Of a stretch of DNA of 64,000 nt, positions 52,103 through 61,032 are shown piece by piece. Location of the stretch: positions 65,065 through 129,064 of the forward strand of contig JAPLDK010000007.1 of assembly GCA_026391775.1 (NCBI GenBank). Reading direction: 5' to 3'. The stretch is from Bacteroidota bacterium (GTDB taxonomy: Bacteria; Bacteroidota; Bacteroidia; Bacteroidales; FEN-979). Position 1 is the first letter of the stretch; each line of letters begins with the position of its first letter. Under the pieces are notes generated by a model that saw nothing but the letters and a program-made list of their open reading frames with translations, was not told where the DNA came from and did no database searches. Both the position numbers and the translations under genes were made by a program.

Positions 52103-52942
52103 ATGAAAACAAGGCATATATTGGGATTATGTTTGCTTCTTTTGATCGTTTCGTGTGAGAACAACAAGACAGTCAGGGGAATATACCGCAGTTACTGGGG
52201 TGAAAAAGGGGGTTATGCAATCTGGATAGTCGATGGGTACAAAGTCCGCCAGGAGATATACAAGGAATTCCTTTACGGTGGGAACGAACAACGTTACCTG
52301 TTCAACCCCAAAGGCGAGATCTGGATCGACCATGCCGTTTCCTGCGAGGAATTTGAACTTACCCTGGCACATGAATTGAATGAACGTTCCCTGATGGCTA
52401 AATTTGGCTGGACATATGAGAAATCCCATGATTCCTCCCTTATGCTGGAGCTGAAAATGAGAAAAAAATATGATACCTTATGCAGGGCTCATGAGGGTTC
52501 CCTGCATAAGGTATGCCCCGAAGATGCCACGAAAATCAAGGAAATCCCGGGAATTGCCGACAGCATTGTGATCAGTGGGATCTACCGCATGCCACTGGGT
52601 GTCAGGGATGGGATCAGCATCTGGATTGTTGACGGTTACAAGGTAAGGGCAGGTATTTTTCCTGACTTCGGTCTCAGCGGAAATGATATGGCTTATCATT
52701 ACATCCCCCCAAAGGAAATATGGCTCGACGGCCAGATCTCTTCAGAAGAGACTGAATTCTCAATTAAAACAGAACTTCTTGAGCGTAAACTGATGGCGGA
52801 TGGCGTATCTTACGGAAAAGCCTATGATTCAGCAATCAATACAAATGTAAGAATGAGACATGAGATGCAGAAACTCATTGATGCACATCCGCCGCTGATC
52901 ATTCCACCGGTATTGGTAAGGGATACGGGAGTAAAGGAATGA
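52103..52942 (+). CDS. Lipoprotein with two HELxER-type repeat domains
   Basis: This 279-aa lipoprotein (IVSC, Cys18) is an internal duplication. Repeat 1 (about 26-130) and repeat 2 (about 159-262) both read GIYR...IWIVDGYKVR...EIWxD...(E)ExE...LxERxLM...Y.K. Repeat 1 carries HELNER (H90, E91) and SHD (H109), resembling the putative metal-dependent HELxER..AH family found near phage and accessory genes. Repeat 2 has Thr (T223) in place of the first His and Tyr (Y241) in place of the second. Thus one copy could be a metallo-active domain and the other a binding or structural copy. The next gene follows after 38 nt. Confidence 0.8.
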   Translation: MKTRHILGLCLLLLIVSCENNKTVRGIYRSYWGEKGGYAIWIVDGYKVRQEIYKEFLYGGNEQRYLFNPKGEIWIDHAVSCEEFELTLAHELNERSLMAKFGWTYEKSHDSSLMLELKMRKKYDTLCRAHEGSLHKVCPEDATKIKEIPGIADSIVISGIYRMPLGVRDGISIWIVDGYKVRAGIFPDFGLSGNDMAYHYIPPKEIWLDGQISSEETEFSIKTELLERKLMADGVSYGKAYDSAINTNVRMRHEMQKLIDAHPPLIIPPVLVRDTGVKE

Positions 52943-52980
52943 ATATCGAATCCTCAAGTTCATTACTATAATTGCCGTTC

Positions 52981-55782
52981 ATGAAAAAGTTCATCTTAAT
53001 AATGTGTCTGTTGATTGCATTTTGCCAAACCAGCAGGCTTAACGCCCAGATCTCTTCAGTAATGTTCGACCGTCGGGCTGCAGTTACTTTAAACGGCTTC
53101 ACCCTGACCCAAATTGAAGTTAAGACACCCTATGGTATTCCTTTGTTCTCTGTGCTTATTGACAGTGCTTTTTATAATTCCTTTTGCGCCAGGACTGAAT
53201 TCAGAAATGACACTATCGTTTTTAATCTGGCTGATTCAATCGGATGTATGGTGAGTCCCGACAAAACTTGCAAGCAGGGGTTAAAGTTTATAATCCGGTT
53301 TACCAATCAGGGAAAGGGCAATCATAAAATAGAAAACCTTGTTCCTTTGGGTGAAGGGCCCGAAAAAGTGTATATCACGGCCGGGGGGACCAAGGAATGG
53401 CCTCAATACCTCTGCCGTTCCCTGTTATTCCGTCCCGGTTATGGCCCTGTCGGAGTAATACTTCCCGATAATGCGTGGCATATGGGCTTCTCCGATCTTG
53501 TGCTCAATGATACCATTTCAATAACTGCAATGGCAAGAAGATCCAACCGTGATAAAGAAAAGACCAATGTTGACCGATGGGCCGTGACACTGAAATCTTC
53601 AGGCTGGGTTGAATACAACCTGTACATTGATACCCATAAAGGCAATTGGCAGGAGGGGCTGAGGCTCATGTTTCAGAAGCGTTTTCTGTATGACCTGACT
53701 GCTTTTAACAACAGTATGTTTGAAAGGAAGGATCTGCAGTGGATGAGGAACAAATACATCATGCTTCTGCAGTTTGCCTGGGATGACAAATATTATGATT
53801 ACCGCCAGAAGAAATTCACTTTTTACTCCTCTCTTAGCGAATATGATGACCTTACAGGCGGATATGACATTTTCACTTTATGGCCAACCTGGCCCCGTCT
53901 CGGCCTCGACCAAAGGAACCAGTGGGATATGTATCGCGACCTGCCAGGAGGCCTGAAGGAACTGAAGAAGCAGTCAGCCCTTACCCATAGTAAAGGAAAG
54001 AAGTATTTCATTTCCTATAATCCATGGGATGAAGGTACAAGAAAGGAAGATCAAATGAATGGCATGGAAGTGTTGCTTCGTGACACCGATGCCGATGGTG
54101 TTGTGCTTGACACCAAAGGGGAGTCAAGCTTGGAACTGCAGGCGGTTGCCGACCGGGTAAGGCAAGGTATTATAATGTACAGTGAAGGCATGGCTGTTCC
54201 AAAAGACATGCCTGGAATCGTTTCGGGCCGTGTCCATGATGCCCTGATCATGCCGCCCCCATTGAATCTCAACAAATTCATCAAACCCGATTTTGCAATA
54301 TTCAGGGTTCTGCAGTTAGCCGACGACAGGCTTCACCGTGAACTTGCCTGCGCATTCTTCAATGGCTACGGGGTTGAGATCAATACCATGAGGCCGGGAA
54401 GACCTTCATGGATAAAGGAAGAGTATGCATATATGGGCAGGACCACAAGGATACTTCGCGAAAACAATTCTGTTTTCCATAATTATCAATGGCTTCCGTT
54501 TATCCCCACACTAACCGATTCAATCTATGTTAACCGCTGGCAGGCAGGCGATAAAACGCTGTACACAATATACAGCCTGAAGCCTGCAGGCTGGGATGCT
54601 TCGTTATTCAAGGTCCCTGAATCAGATAATGAATATCACTATTTCGACCTCTGGAACCATCAGGAAGTAAAAACTATGCCTGTGCATGGGAACAATTCTG
54701 TAAGGGTTCAGATTGAACCTTTCGACAAGAACTTTCTGAACACCAGGCGGGAAGGGAATGTAGGCTGTATTGCCCTTCTGCCTCAGCTTATCGAATGCAG
54801 AGATATGGGTGATACACTGATGTTCAATGCCGGGAAGGGGGATAAACTGAAGGTATTCGGTGAGAATCCAAGCTATCATAGCAAAGGATATGAATTCCCT
54901 GCCAAGAGAGGAAAAATCCCTTACCGGGAGATCTTTGGCGAGGCCTGCCCTAAAATTGTAGTACAGCTTTTTGAAAAGGAAGAGTTGCTTGATGAAACTG
55001 TGGTCTATCCCAAGGCAACTATACCACGCCTGGTTTCCTGTATAAAACCCTCAACTCCTGCCAAAGCAATTACTGAAGGTATGGTTGAGATCCCCTCTGG
55101 AAAATTCAGATTTTATACCCAGAGGGATCCACAGTCCCAGGATGCATTTATTGCATTTCATGATTATAACGATACAGTGGTTAAAACGATGAAAAAGTTT
55201 TTCATGGACAGATACCCTGTGACCAATCGTGACTTTCTCCGTTTTATCCGGGCAGCACATTATCAGCCAAAAGATACTTCATCATACCTGAAATTTTGGA
55301 AAGACAGGCATTCACCCGAACAGGCAGATGAAAATAAACCTGTTGTTTATATCAGCCCGGACGATGCTGCTGCATACTGCAGGCAGCTGGGGAAAAGGTT
55401 GCCATCGGAGCAAGAATGGCAGTATGCAGCCCAGGGAACGGATATGAGAAAATTTCCCTGGGGTAACAAAGCCGATTCCACCCTTTGCAATTTTAACCTT
55501 AACCATGAAACAGAGGTAAGCGCTTTTCCTGGGGGAGCAAGTCCTTTTGGGGTTGAAGATATGATTGGCAATGTTTGGCAGTTGACGAATGATGTATATT
55601 ATAACGGAGCCTATTATTATACCATTATTAAGGGAGGGAGTTATTATCATCCGACCCAAAGCATATGGTATGTCACAGGAGGGCCAATGCCTGCTTATCA
55701 TCCGGAAATGCTGCTGCTGATTTCGCCCGGACTTGACAGAAATTCAACGGTAGGCTTCCGTTGCGTAAAAGATGCTGATTAA
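52981..55782 (+). CDS. Exported glycosidase-like protein with C-terminal SUMF1 domain
   Basis: This is a 933-aa exported protein from the ATG at 52981 (signal peptide 1-23). Residues about 30-600 combine a beta-sandwich and a TIM-barrel-like region (WPTWPRLGLD, TDADGVVLDTKGE, YSEGMAVPKDMPG) resembling uncharacterised glycoside-hydrolase-like domains; no definite GH family or catalytic pair is identified. The last 240 residues (about 693-933) are an FGE-sulfatase/SUMF1 domain (MVEIPSGKF, YPVTNRDFLRF, GKRLPSEQEWQYAAQG, IGNVWQLTND, VGFRC). The Cys pair of true formylglycine-generating enzymes is not seen, so this is likely a lectin-type or structural SUMF1 domain. It probably binds or modifies glycans outside the cell. 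Confidence 0.78.
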   Translation: MKKFILIMCLLIAFCQTSRLNAQISSVMFDRRAAVTLNGFTLTQIEVKTPYGIPLFSVLIDSAFYNSFCARTEFRNDTIVFNLADSIGCMVSPDKTCKQGLKFIIRFTNQGKGNHKIENLVPLGEGPEKVYITAGGTKEWPQYLCRSLLFRPGYGPVGVILPDNAWHMGFSDLVLNDTISITAMARRSNRDKEKTNVDRWAVTLKSSGWVEYNLYIDTHKGNWQEGLRLMFQKRFLYDLTAFNNSMFERKDLQWMRNKYIMLLQFAWDDKYYDYRQKKFTFYSSLSEYDDLTGGYDIFTLWPTWPRLGLDQRNQWDMYRDLPGGLKELKKQSALTHSKGKKYFISYNPWDEGTRKEDQMNGMEVLLRDTDADGVVLDTKGESSLELQAVADRVRQGIIMYSEGMAVPKDMPGIVSGRVHDALIMPPPLNLNKFIKPDFAIFRVLQLADDRLHRELACAFFNGYGVEINTMRPGRPSWIKEEYAYMGRTTRILRENNSVFHNYQWLPFIPTLTDSIYVNRWQAGDKTLYTIYSLKPAGWDASLFKVPESDNEYHYFDLWNHQEVKTMPVHGNNSVRVQIEPFDKNFLNTRREGNVGCIALLPQLIECRDMGDTLMFNAGKGDKLKVFGENPSYHSKGYEFPAKRGKIPYREIFGEACPKIVVQLFEKEELLDETVVYPKATIPRLVSCIKPSTPAKAITEGMVEIPSGKFRFYTQRDPQSQDAFIAFHDYNDTVVKTMKKFFMDRYPVTNRDFLRFIRAAHYQPKDTSSYLKFWKDRHSPEQADENKPVVYISPDDAAAYCRQLGKRLPSEQEWQYAAQGTDMRKFPWGNKADSTLCNFNLNHETEVSAFPGGASPFGVEDMIGNVWQLTNDVYYNGAYYYTIIKGGSYYHPTQSIWYVTGGPMPAYHPEMLLLISPGLDRNSTVGFRCVKDAD

Positions 55783-56729
55783 TTTTTAAGAAGCCAGGCG
55801 TCTTTGTAATGTGTTTTGATTTCCTTAAGTTTTATCATTGCCGCGGTTTTATCGGATGTCTCGAAAACGGCAATCCTGGCCTTACCTGCCTTTTCAAGGC
55901 TTTTTGCAGAAGGGAATCCCTTTTCAGAATAGAATTTTACAAATTTGGGGGCGTCTTTCAGAGGTACGTTGCTTCTGACTATGATATAATAGGTTACCGG
56001 GCCTGCAGTCTTATGATTTAAAGGGGGAGCAATGGCATCTTCGTTAAGTATCGGTTGTTTATCCTTGACAACAGCACTGGCAGATTCCGTTTTTTTACCG
56101 GTATCCGCTGTTTCATTGTTTACCGGCACTTCTCCTCGTATAAGAGGCGGGCCATAAGGATCAGGAACCTGACCAAACCAGGCACACGCATAATTTTCAT
56201 AGATCCCGATACCAATGGCTTCCCACTTATTGCCTTGCCACTTGCCGGTGTTCATTAGGAAACTGTTGAAATAATCAATTGATCTCCAGAAATTTATAAC
56301 ACTGTCGATATCCACCTGGTTATTCTCCCAGTAAACGATTTCATACCCTTTATCTTTATATGGCGTCAATTCCTTTGGCTTGTCCCATACCGAATTCTTC
56401 TTGTTCTCATCCCTGGGATAACAAAAAGCTTTCCACGGACCCTTATCCGACCATGAATGGAAATTACACGGTTCCTGGTCAGGATGATGGAAAAACAGAT
56501 CCTTTACATGGGCTGAGGCCACATAACAAAGCGATACAGATAGCGGAATGGGAGGGAGGTCATACCTTTTGCGGTAATCATTGATCATCCTGTAGAGCCT
56601 CATTTCTTCCTCTGTGATCCTGAAATTGCCGGGTATGTTATTCACCTGTTTCTGCAATGACTGGGCATTGCCTGCCATAGCAAACAGCAAAAAGATCAGC
56701 ATGAGAATATTCGTGGTATTCCTGATCAT
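55779..56729 (-). CDS. CAP-domain protein with C-terminal SPOR domain
   Basis: This 316-aa exported protein has a signal peptide 1-22, a CAP/SCP-PR1 domain (about 38-200) recognised by helix MRLYRMINDYRKRYDLPPIPLS and SAHVKD, the HSWSDKGPW region and IGIGIYENYACAWFGQV. A Ser/Lys/Thr linker and a C-terminal SPOR domain (about 243-316, TYYIIVRSNVPL to YKDAWLLKN) follow. SPOR domains bind denuded glycan strands at the division septum, so the CAP domain may act on peptidoglycan or an exported protein there. The CAP Ca/Zn-binding set is not obvious. The 3' end overlaps the previous gene by 4 bp convergently. Confidence 0.85.
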   Translation of the reverse strand: MIRNTTNILMLIFLLFAMAGNAQSLQKQVNNIPGNFRITEEEMRLYRMINDYRKRYDLPPIPLSVSLCYVASAHVKDLFFHHPDQEPCNFHSWSDKGPWKAFCYPRDENKKNSVWDKPKELTPYKDKGYEIVYWENNQVDIDSVINFWRSIDYFNSFLMNTGKWQGNKWEAIGIGIYENYACAWFGQVPDPYGPPLIRGEVPVNNETADTGKKTESASAVVKDKQPILNEDAIAPPLNHKTAGPVTYYIIVRSNVPLKDAPKFVKFYSEKGFPSAKSLEKAGKARIAVFETSDKTAAMIKLKEIKTHYKDAWLLKN

Positions 56730-56803
56730 CTTTAAAAGGATATCAACAATTTATACGGAAACTCATGGAAATAGTTACCTGTCAAATATTCCCGCCTTCA
56801 CAT

Positions 56804-58951
56804 TTATTTAACCTGATATTCTTCGATAAGCATTCGGGCAATAATTGAATCCCAAATATAGTTAGGCGGGGAATTAAGCACCTCATTATCAGGGCTGAAC
56901 GATTCCCAATAATTATGATTTTTCTTCAGTTGGACGACCGCTGCGTTCAGCATCTTACCGGCAAGCTGGTGAGCCAGGTCTGTGTAGCCGTTTTCTCTCA
57001 GCCCTTCATAAACCATGTAATCCCAAAGTAACCACACAGGTCCGTTCCATTTGCAGCAGTAATCAACATAAGGACTGTACCATGGGTCCTGTGCCGATAA
57101 AGTCGGGACTCCGTACCTTCTCCAGAATTTTGTTGTATCAGTAAGGGCTTTAATAAGTTTTTCCGCACGGTCTTTTGGCGCCGCACCTGCCCAAAGTGCA
57201 AGGAAAGCTATGATTTCCTGCCTTCGGAGGTCCCTGGTCATGAAATACCAGCTATGATTCTTTTTATTGACCGAATAGTAGAAGCCGGTACTATCGTCCC
57301 ACATTCTTTTGTTGACAAGCCTGATAACGGCATCAGCCTTTTCTTTCCACATATGGGACTCTTCCTTTTTCCCAAGGGCTTCGGCCATCAGTGAAAGTGA
57401 TTTTTCTTCCTTGACAACCATCAGGGTCAGGTCGAGACATTCCAGTTCATCGGAAATATCTTCCTTATCCACGTCCAGGTATCGCTCGGCAGAAACCTGG
57501 AACACAGCATTATACCAGTCTCTTACATTTTCGATAATACCGTAGGGCCCCCACTCAAAGGTGCTGTCATGGTCGGTATCCCTGTTTCTGATCAGCCAAT
57601 CCACATACCTGCTGCCGGATATATATGCGTCTTCAAGAAAACGCCTGTCTTTGCTCACTTTAAAAACTTCCCAGTTGATCCAGTTAAAGAATGGGGCGGA
57701 GGTAGTTGGCATATTCTTGTGGGGATAATCCTGTAAGCCCCTTGGCCCATGCCTGTAAGCAATAAATCCGTCATCCCTCTGCTGTTCCATGTATACCCGC
57801 TGTGAACCCTGGGCCGATGCGGGATCCATATAAACATAGGCAAGCATGCTTAAGGATTCATGCAGCACCTGGTGGCCATGCCCCCAACCCCATAATGGGT
57901 TGCGGGAGAATGCATAAGAATTGAAATTTGTTTTTCCCGAAGGTGGATACATACAGCCCCTGACCAGGTTGAATGCCCCCAGGTAGGCAATCTTTTCATC
58001 CCTTGTCCTGAAATTTATCCTCGGGATTTTTGAAAATAAAATAAGGTCATCCTCATAAAAAGTTTTCAACAAGGAGGTTTTCATTGTTTCCACATCTTTC
58101 ATCAGGGCCTCCCGGTCCTCATTCTGCCCCTGGAAACCCCGGAGTACCCTGAATGAAACCTTCTGGCCCGGGGCCAGCCTCTTTTTGAAATTCAGTGCTA
58201 TGAACCGGCAAAACCCCTGCTTCCTCTGGTTTAGGGTATCGCTGCGTTTATCAGAATAGAAATCAGTCTTAATGGTATTATAAAAGGAAGAAATATCACC
58301 AAAATAAGCTCCATAAGTATATGGGGCCGGGCTAACTGTAAAGATGTCACGTACCTTTGTGGGATAACCGTATTCCATTTTAAGGCTGCTGATAAGACGG
58401 TAAGGGCTTTCATAACGGTGAACAACATAAGCTTTATTCACAGAATCAAAACGAATTACCTCCATTGAATCATTTTCTGCTTCCAGAATGGGGTATACCG
58501 AAATCTCGTGGCTGATTTTATCGGTACTGCTCACCTCAAGGTCAACAATGGCCAGGGTCGAACTATAGACCAGGAATGTTTCCTTCACATGAATGCCCCT
58601 GAAAGGCTCATACTCCATAATTGCCATATCGGGGAAGGAGAAATTCACTACAGGTTTCCTGAAATATTCCGCCATCTTTCCCACCACAACCTGATCAATT
58701 TTCCACAGGCAATAAAGCCGGCCGGCATGATCGCTTGAATAATTTACCGGCATACAGCATGAGTAATAATCCATCTTATAGGCTTTGTCACCGTATAACC
58801 TCGACCTGGCTATGGCCGCCGCATAGGTAGTAAACAAGGGATCATCGGAACGGGCATCGATCCGCACATAATCCTCAACCGGTTTGAAATTCTGGCCAAA
58901 ACCAGGCAAAACCAGAAGGAAAAGCGTGATTAACAAAGAAGTTCTTTTCAT
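56804..58951 (-). CDS. GH63-like (alpha/alpha)6 glycoside hydrolase, copy 1
   Basis: This 715-aa exported protein has a signal peptide (1-19), an N-terminal beta-sandwich (about 30-285) and an (alpha/alpha)6 barrel (about 310-715). Segments such as WGWGHGHQVLHESLSMLAYVYMDP, EWGPYGIIENVRDWYN and YCCKWNGPVWLLWDYMVYEG are those of MGH1/GH63-like mannosylglycerate and alpha-glucoside hydrolases. The paralogue directly upstream shows the same blocks (WGWGYGGQVFHESLSMLAYVY, WNGPVWVQWEYLIYRG). The substrate is likely an alpha-glucoside or mannoside; the exact family number needs a profile search. Its start overlaps that paralogue's stop (ATGA). Confidence 0.85.
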   Translation of the reverse strand: MKRTSLLITLFLLVLPGFGQNFKPVEDYVRIDARSDDPLFTTYAAAIARSRLYGDKAYKMDYYSCCMPVNYSSDHAGRLYCLWKIDQVVVGKMAEYFRKPVVNFSFPDMAIMEYEPFRGIHVKETFLVYSSTLAIVDLEVSSTDKISHEISVYPILEAENDSMEVIRFDSVNKAYVVHRYESPYRLISSLKMEYGYPTKVRDIFTVSPAPYTYGAYFGDISSFYNTIKTDFYSDKRSDTLNQRKQGFCRFIALNFKKRLAPGQKVSFRVLRGFQGQNEDREALMKDVETMKTSLLKTFYEDDLILFSKIPRINFRTRDEKIAYLGAFNLVRGCMYPPSGKTNFNSYAFSRNPLWGWGHGHQVLHESLSMLAYVYMDPASAQGSQRVYMEQQRDDGFIAYRHGPRGLQDYPHKNMPTTSAPFFNWINWEVFKVSKDRRFLEDAYISGSRYVDWLIRNRDTDHDSTFEWGPYGIIENVRDWYNAVFQVSAERYLDVDKEDISDELECLDLTLMVVKEEKSLSLMAEALGKKEESHMWKEKADAVIRLVNKRMWDDSTGFYYSVNKKNHSWYFMTRDLRRQEIIAFLALWAGAAPKDRAEKLIKALTDTTKFWRRYGVPTLSAQDPWYSPYVDYCCKWNGPVWLLWDYMVYEGLRENGYTDLAHQLAGKMLNAAVVQLKKNHNYWESFSPDNEVLNSPPNYIWDSIIARMLIEEYQVK

Positions 58952-61032
58952 TTCACTGAATATTCATCGATTAGCATTCTGGCAGCAATACCGGCCCAGA
59001 TATAAGTCTTGTTCCATCCTGCCTGGTGTTCGTCGGCACTGTAAAACTCCCAGAAAACATGATCCTGCTTAAGGTGCCAGATCATATTATCAAGGACCCG
59101 GTTTACAAGTTCCGAAGCATCCTGATTATAGCCGTAATCCCTCAGACCCCGGTAAATCAGGTATTCCCATTGCACCCATACAGGTCCATTCCAGTAGCCG
59201 ATCGGATTATAATAATCTGATCTCGCTGTCAGGGTCGGTATTCCATAGAGCCTGTGGAATTCCTTGGGGTCCCTCAAAGACCTCATCAACTGACCGGCAT
59301 TTTTCGTATTGCATACTCCCGCCCAGAGTGGGAGGAATCCAATTATTTCTTTAATCTTCAGATCGTTAGCATTGCGAAAAGTGAACCCCTGGTCCAGCTT
59401 GTTTATGTTATAATAAAAACCGGTGGTGGTATCCCACATAAAATGGTTTATCAGGGCCGACCGCTGCTTTGCCAGATCTTCCCACTGCCGGGCATCAGCT
59501 GCCAACCCCAGGGTTTTAGCCATCTCCGACAGCGACCTGGCTTCCATCACCAGCATGGAGTTTACATCCGGGCCTTCAAAGCTCATGGGCCTGCCCACCT
59601 TATCCCATACGGCAACCCTGGCATCACGAACAGACTCAAGTTCTCCTTCAGCTCCCCATTCGCAAAGCCCGTTCAGATTAGAATCCCTGTTTTTAACAAA
59701 GAATGTGTAAAATTTCTTTCCGGAAATATAGGCTTCCTGAAGAAACTTCCTGTCCTTGCTGATCTTATACACTTCCCAGTTTATATAATTGAACCAGGGA
59801 GCGGATGTCGTTAGCTGGTTTGCATAGGGTATGGTTTCGTCAAGGTAAGGCCCGGTGCGGTAATTGATATAACCATCAGGCTGCTGCCTATGGATGAATA
59901 CCCTCTGTGAATTCATGGCACTTACGGGATCCATATATACATAAGCCAGCATGCTCAGGCTCTCATGGAATACCTGTCCGCCATACCCCCATCCCCATTT
60001 TGGCTCCCTTGAGAATACATAGTAATTTGTCCTGCATTTTCCTTCAGACGGCATCATGCACTGCCTCATCAGTGAGAAACAGCTCCAGTAAAGCATTTCA
60101 TTATCACGGCCTGGAAGTTTTACCTGTAGTATCTTACTGTATACTTTTTCATCTTCCCTGACGATGTTCGCCGGGTCAACATCCATCAGGGGCTTTAACT
60201 TGCGGAATGCGTCCTGCATTCTTACGTTCACATCTTCCAGGCCAAAAACTATCCGGAACCTGGTTGATTCACCCGGTTCAAGGCGGATAGTCCTCATCCC
60301 AAACACGGCCATGGTCCCGGGCGATGACATTTTTTTTAACTGAATGCTTCGCCGTATGTCATCCAGGGGTCCGGCCGGTCTAGGGGTTTTGGTTCCTGCA
60401 TTAAAACTTAAAACAATCATGGAATCGAGCTTCAGACCTGGTAAGAGGTATGCCCGCAATGAAGTGATTATGGGTATCTGATGCTCTTTCATCCAGGAAT
60501 CAGGCTTTTTATACAAGGGGTAATAATAGCCGTCAGATAAATTATCATGCTGAAGATTGACAATACTGTCGGCAGATGGATAATAATGATAAGGGATAAG
60601 TGTGATCTGGCTAACAAATTTTCCTGAGTTGCAGACAACATAATCAATGAAGGCTGAGCCGGAAGAAAATACATCAAAAGATACATCGACCCTGATGTCC
60701 TTAAAGGCATAATAATAATACTTTAATATATCACTATATGAAGTAGTTATAACAGGTTCCATGAATAATTCCTTCAACCTGAACCTGGTCTCATTTCCAA
60801 TGCTTGAAGCAAGCCCGAAATTGGGCCCGTCGGAGGAGATCATCTCGACCCCGCTTTCAGCATCATTGAATAAAAACTGGTAGCCCTGGTCAAGTTTGTA
60901 AGTTGAACGGGCAAGGGGAGCTGCATAGGTTGTAAACAAGGCATCGGACCTGGTAGCATGGAGGTTCGAAAGAAATTGCCCTGAACCCCGGTAACATGTT
61001 ATCAGCAGGAATAAAAATAAAAATTTTCTCAT
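58948..61032 (-). CDS. GH63-like (alpha/alpha)6 glycoside hydrolase, copy 2
   Basis: This 694-aa exported paralogue of the neighbouring gene has a signal peptide 1-18, a beta-sandwich (about 25-280) and an (alpha/alpha)6 catalytic domain. Shared blocks (SLSMLAYVYMDPVSAMNSQRVF, EWGAEGELESVRD, WNGPVWVQWEYLIYRG) show that the two arose by tandem duplication and diverged. The Asp/Glu candidates in EWG..E..VRD and the late WNGP region are retained, so both copies may be active on different linkages. It overlaps the upstream debranching-like gene by 4 nt (ATGA at 61029-61032), which suggests co-translation of the whole set. Confidence 0.86.
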   Translation of the reverse strand: MRKFLFLFLLITCYRGSGQFLSNLHATRSDALFTTYAAPLARSTYKLDQGYQFLFNDAESGVEMISSDGPNFGLASSIGNETRFRLKELFMEPVITTSYSDILKYYYYAFKDIRVDVSFDVFSSGSAFIDYVVCNSGKFVSQITLIPYHYYPSADSIVNLQHDNLSDGYYYPLYKKPDSWMKEHQIPIITSLRAYLLPGLKLDSMIVLSFNAGTKTPRPAGPLDDIRRSIQLKKMSSPGTMAVFGMRTIRLEPGESTRFRIVFGLEDVNVRMQDAFRKLKPLMDVDPANIVREDEKVYSKILQVKLPGRDNEMLYWSCFSLMRQCMMPSEGKCRTNYYVFSREPKWGWGYGGQVFHESLSMLAYVYMDPVSAMNSQRVFIHRQQPDGYINYRTGPYLDETIPYANQLTTSAPWFNYINWEVYKISKDRKFLQEAYISGKKFYTFFVKNRDSNLNGLCEWGAEGELESVRDARVAVWDKVGRPMSFEGPDVNSMLVMEARSLSEMAKTLGLAADARQWEDLAKQRSALINHFMWDTTTGFYYNINKLDQGFTFRNANDLKIKEIIGFLPLWAGVCNTKNAGQLMRSLRDPKEFHRLYGIPTLTARSDYYNPIGYWNGPVWVQWEYLIYRGLRDYGYNQDASELVNRVLDNMIWHLKQDHVFWEFYSADEHQAGWNKTYIWAGIAARMLIDEYSVK

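Noticed and set aside
59254-59814. Plus-strand ORF of 186 aa
   Set aside because: It is antisense to the GH63-like gene, Pro/Ser/Arg rich in the manner of a shadow frame.
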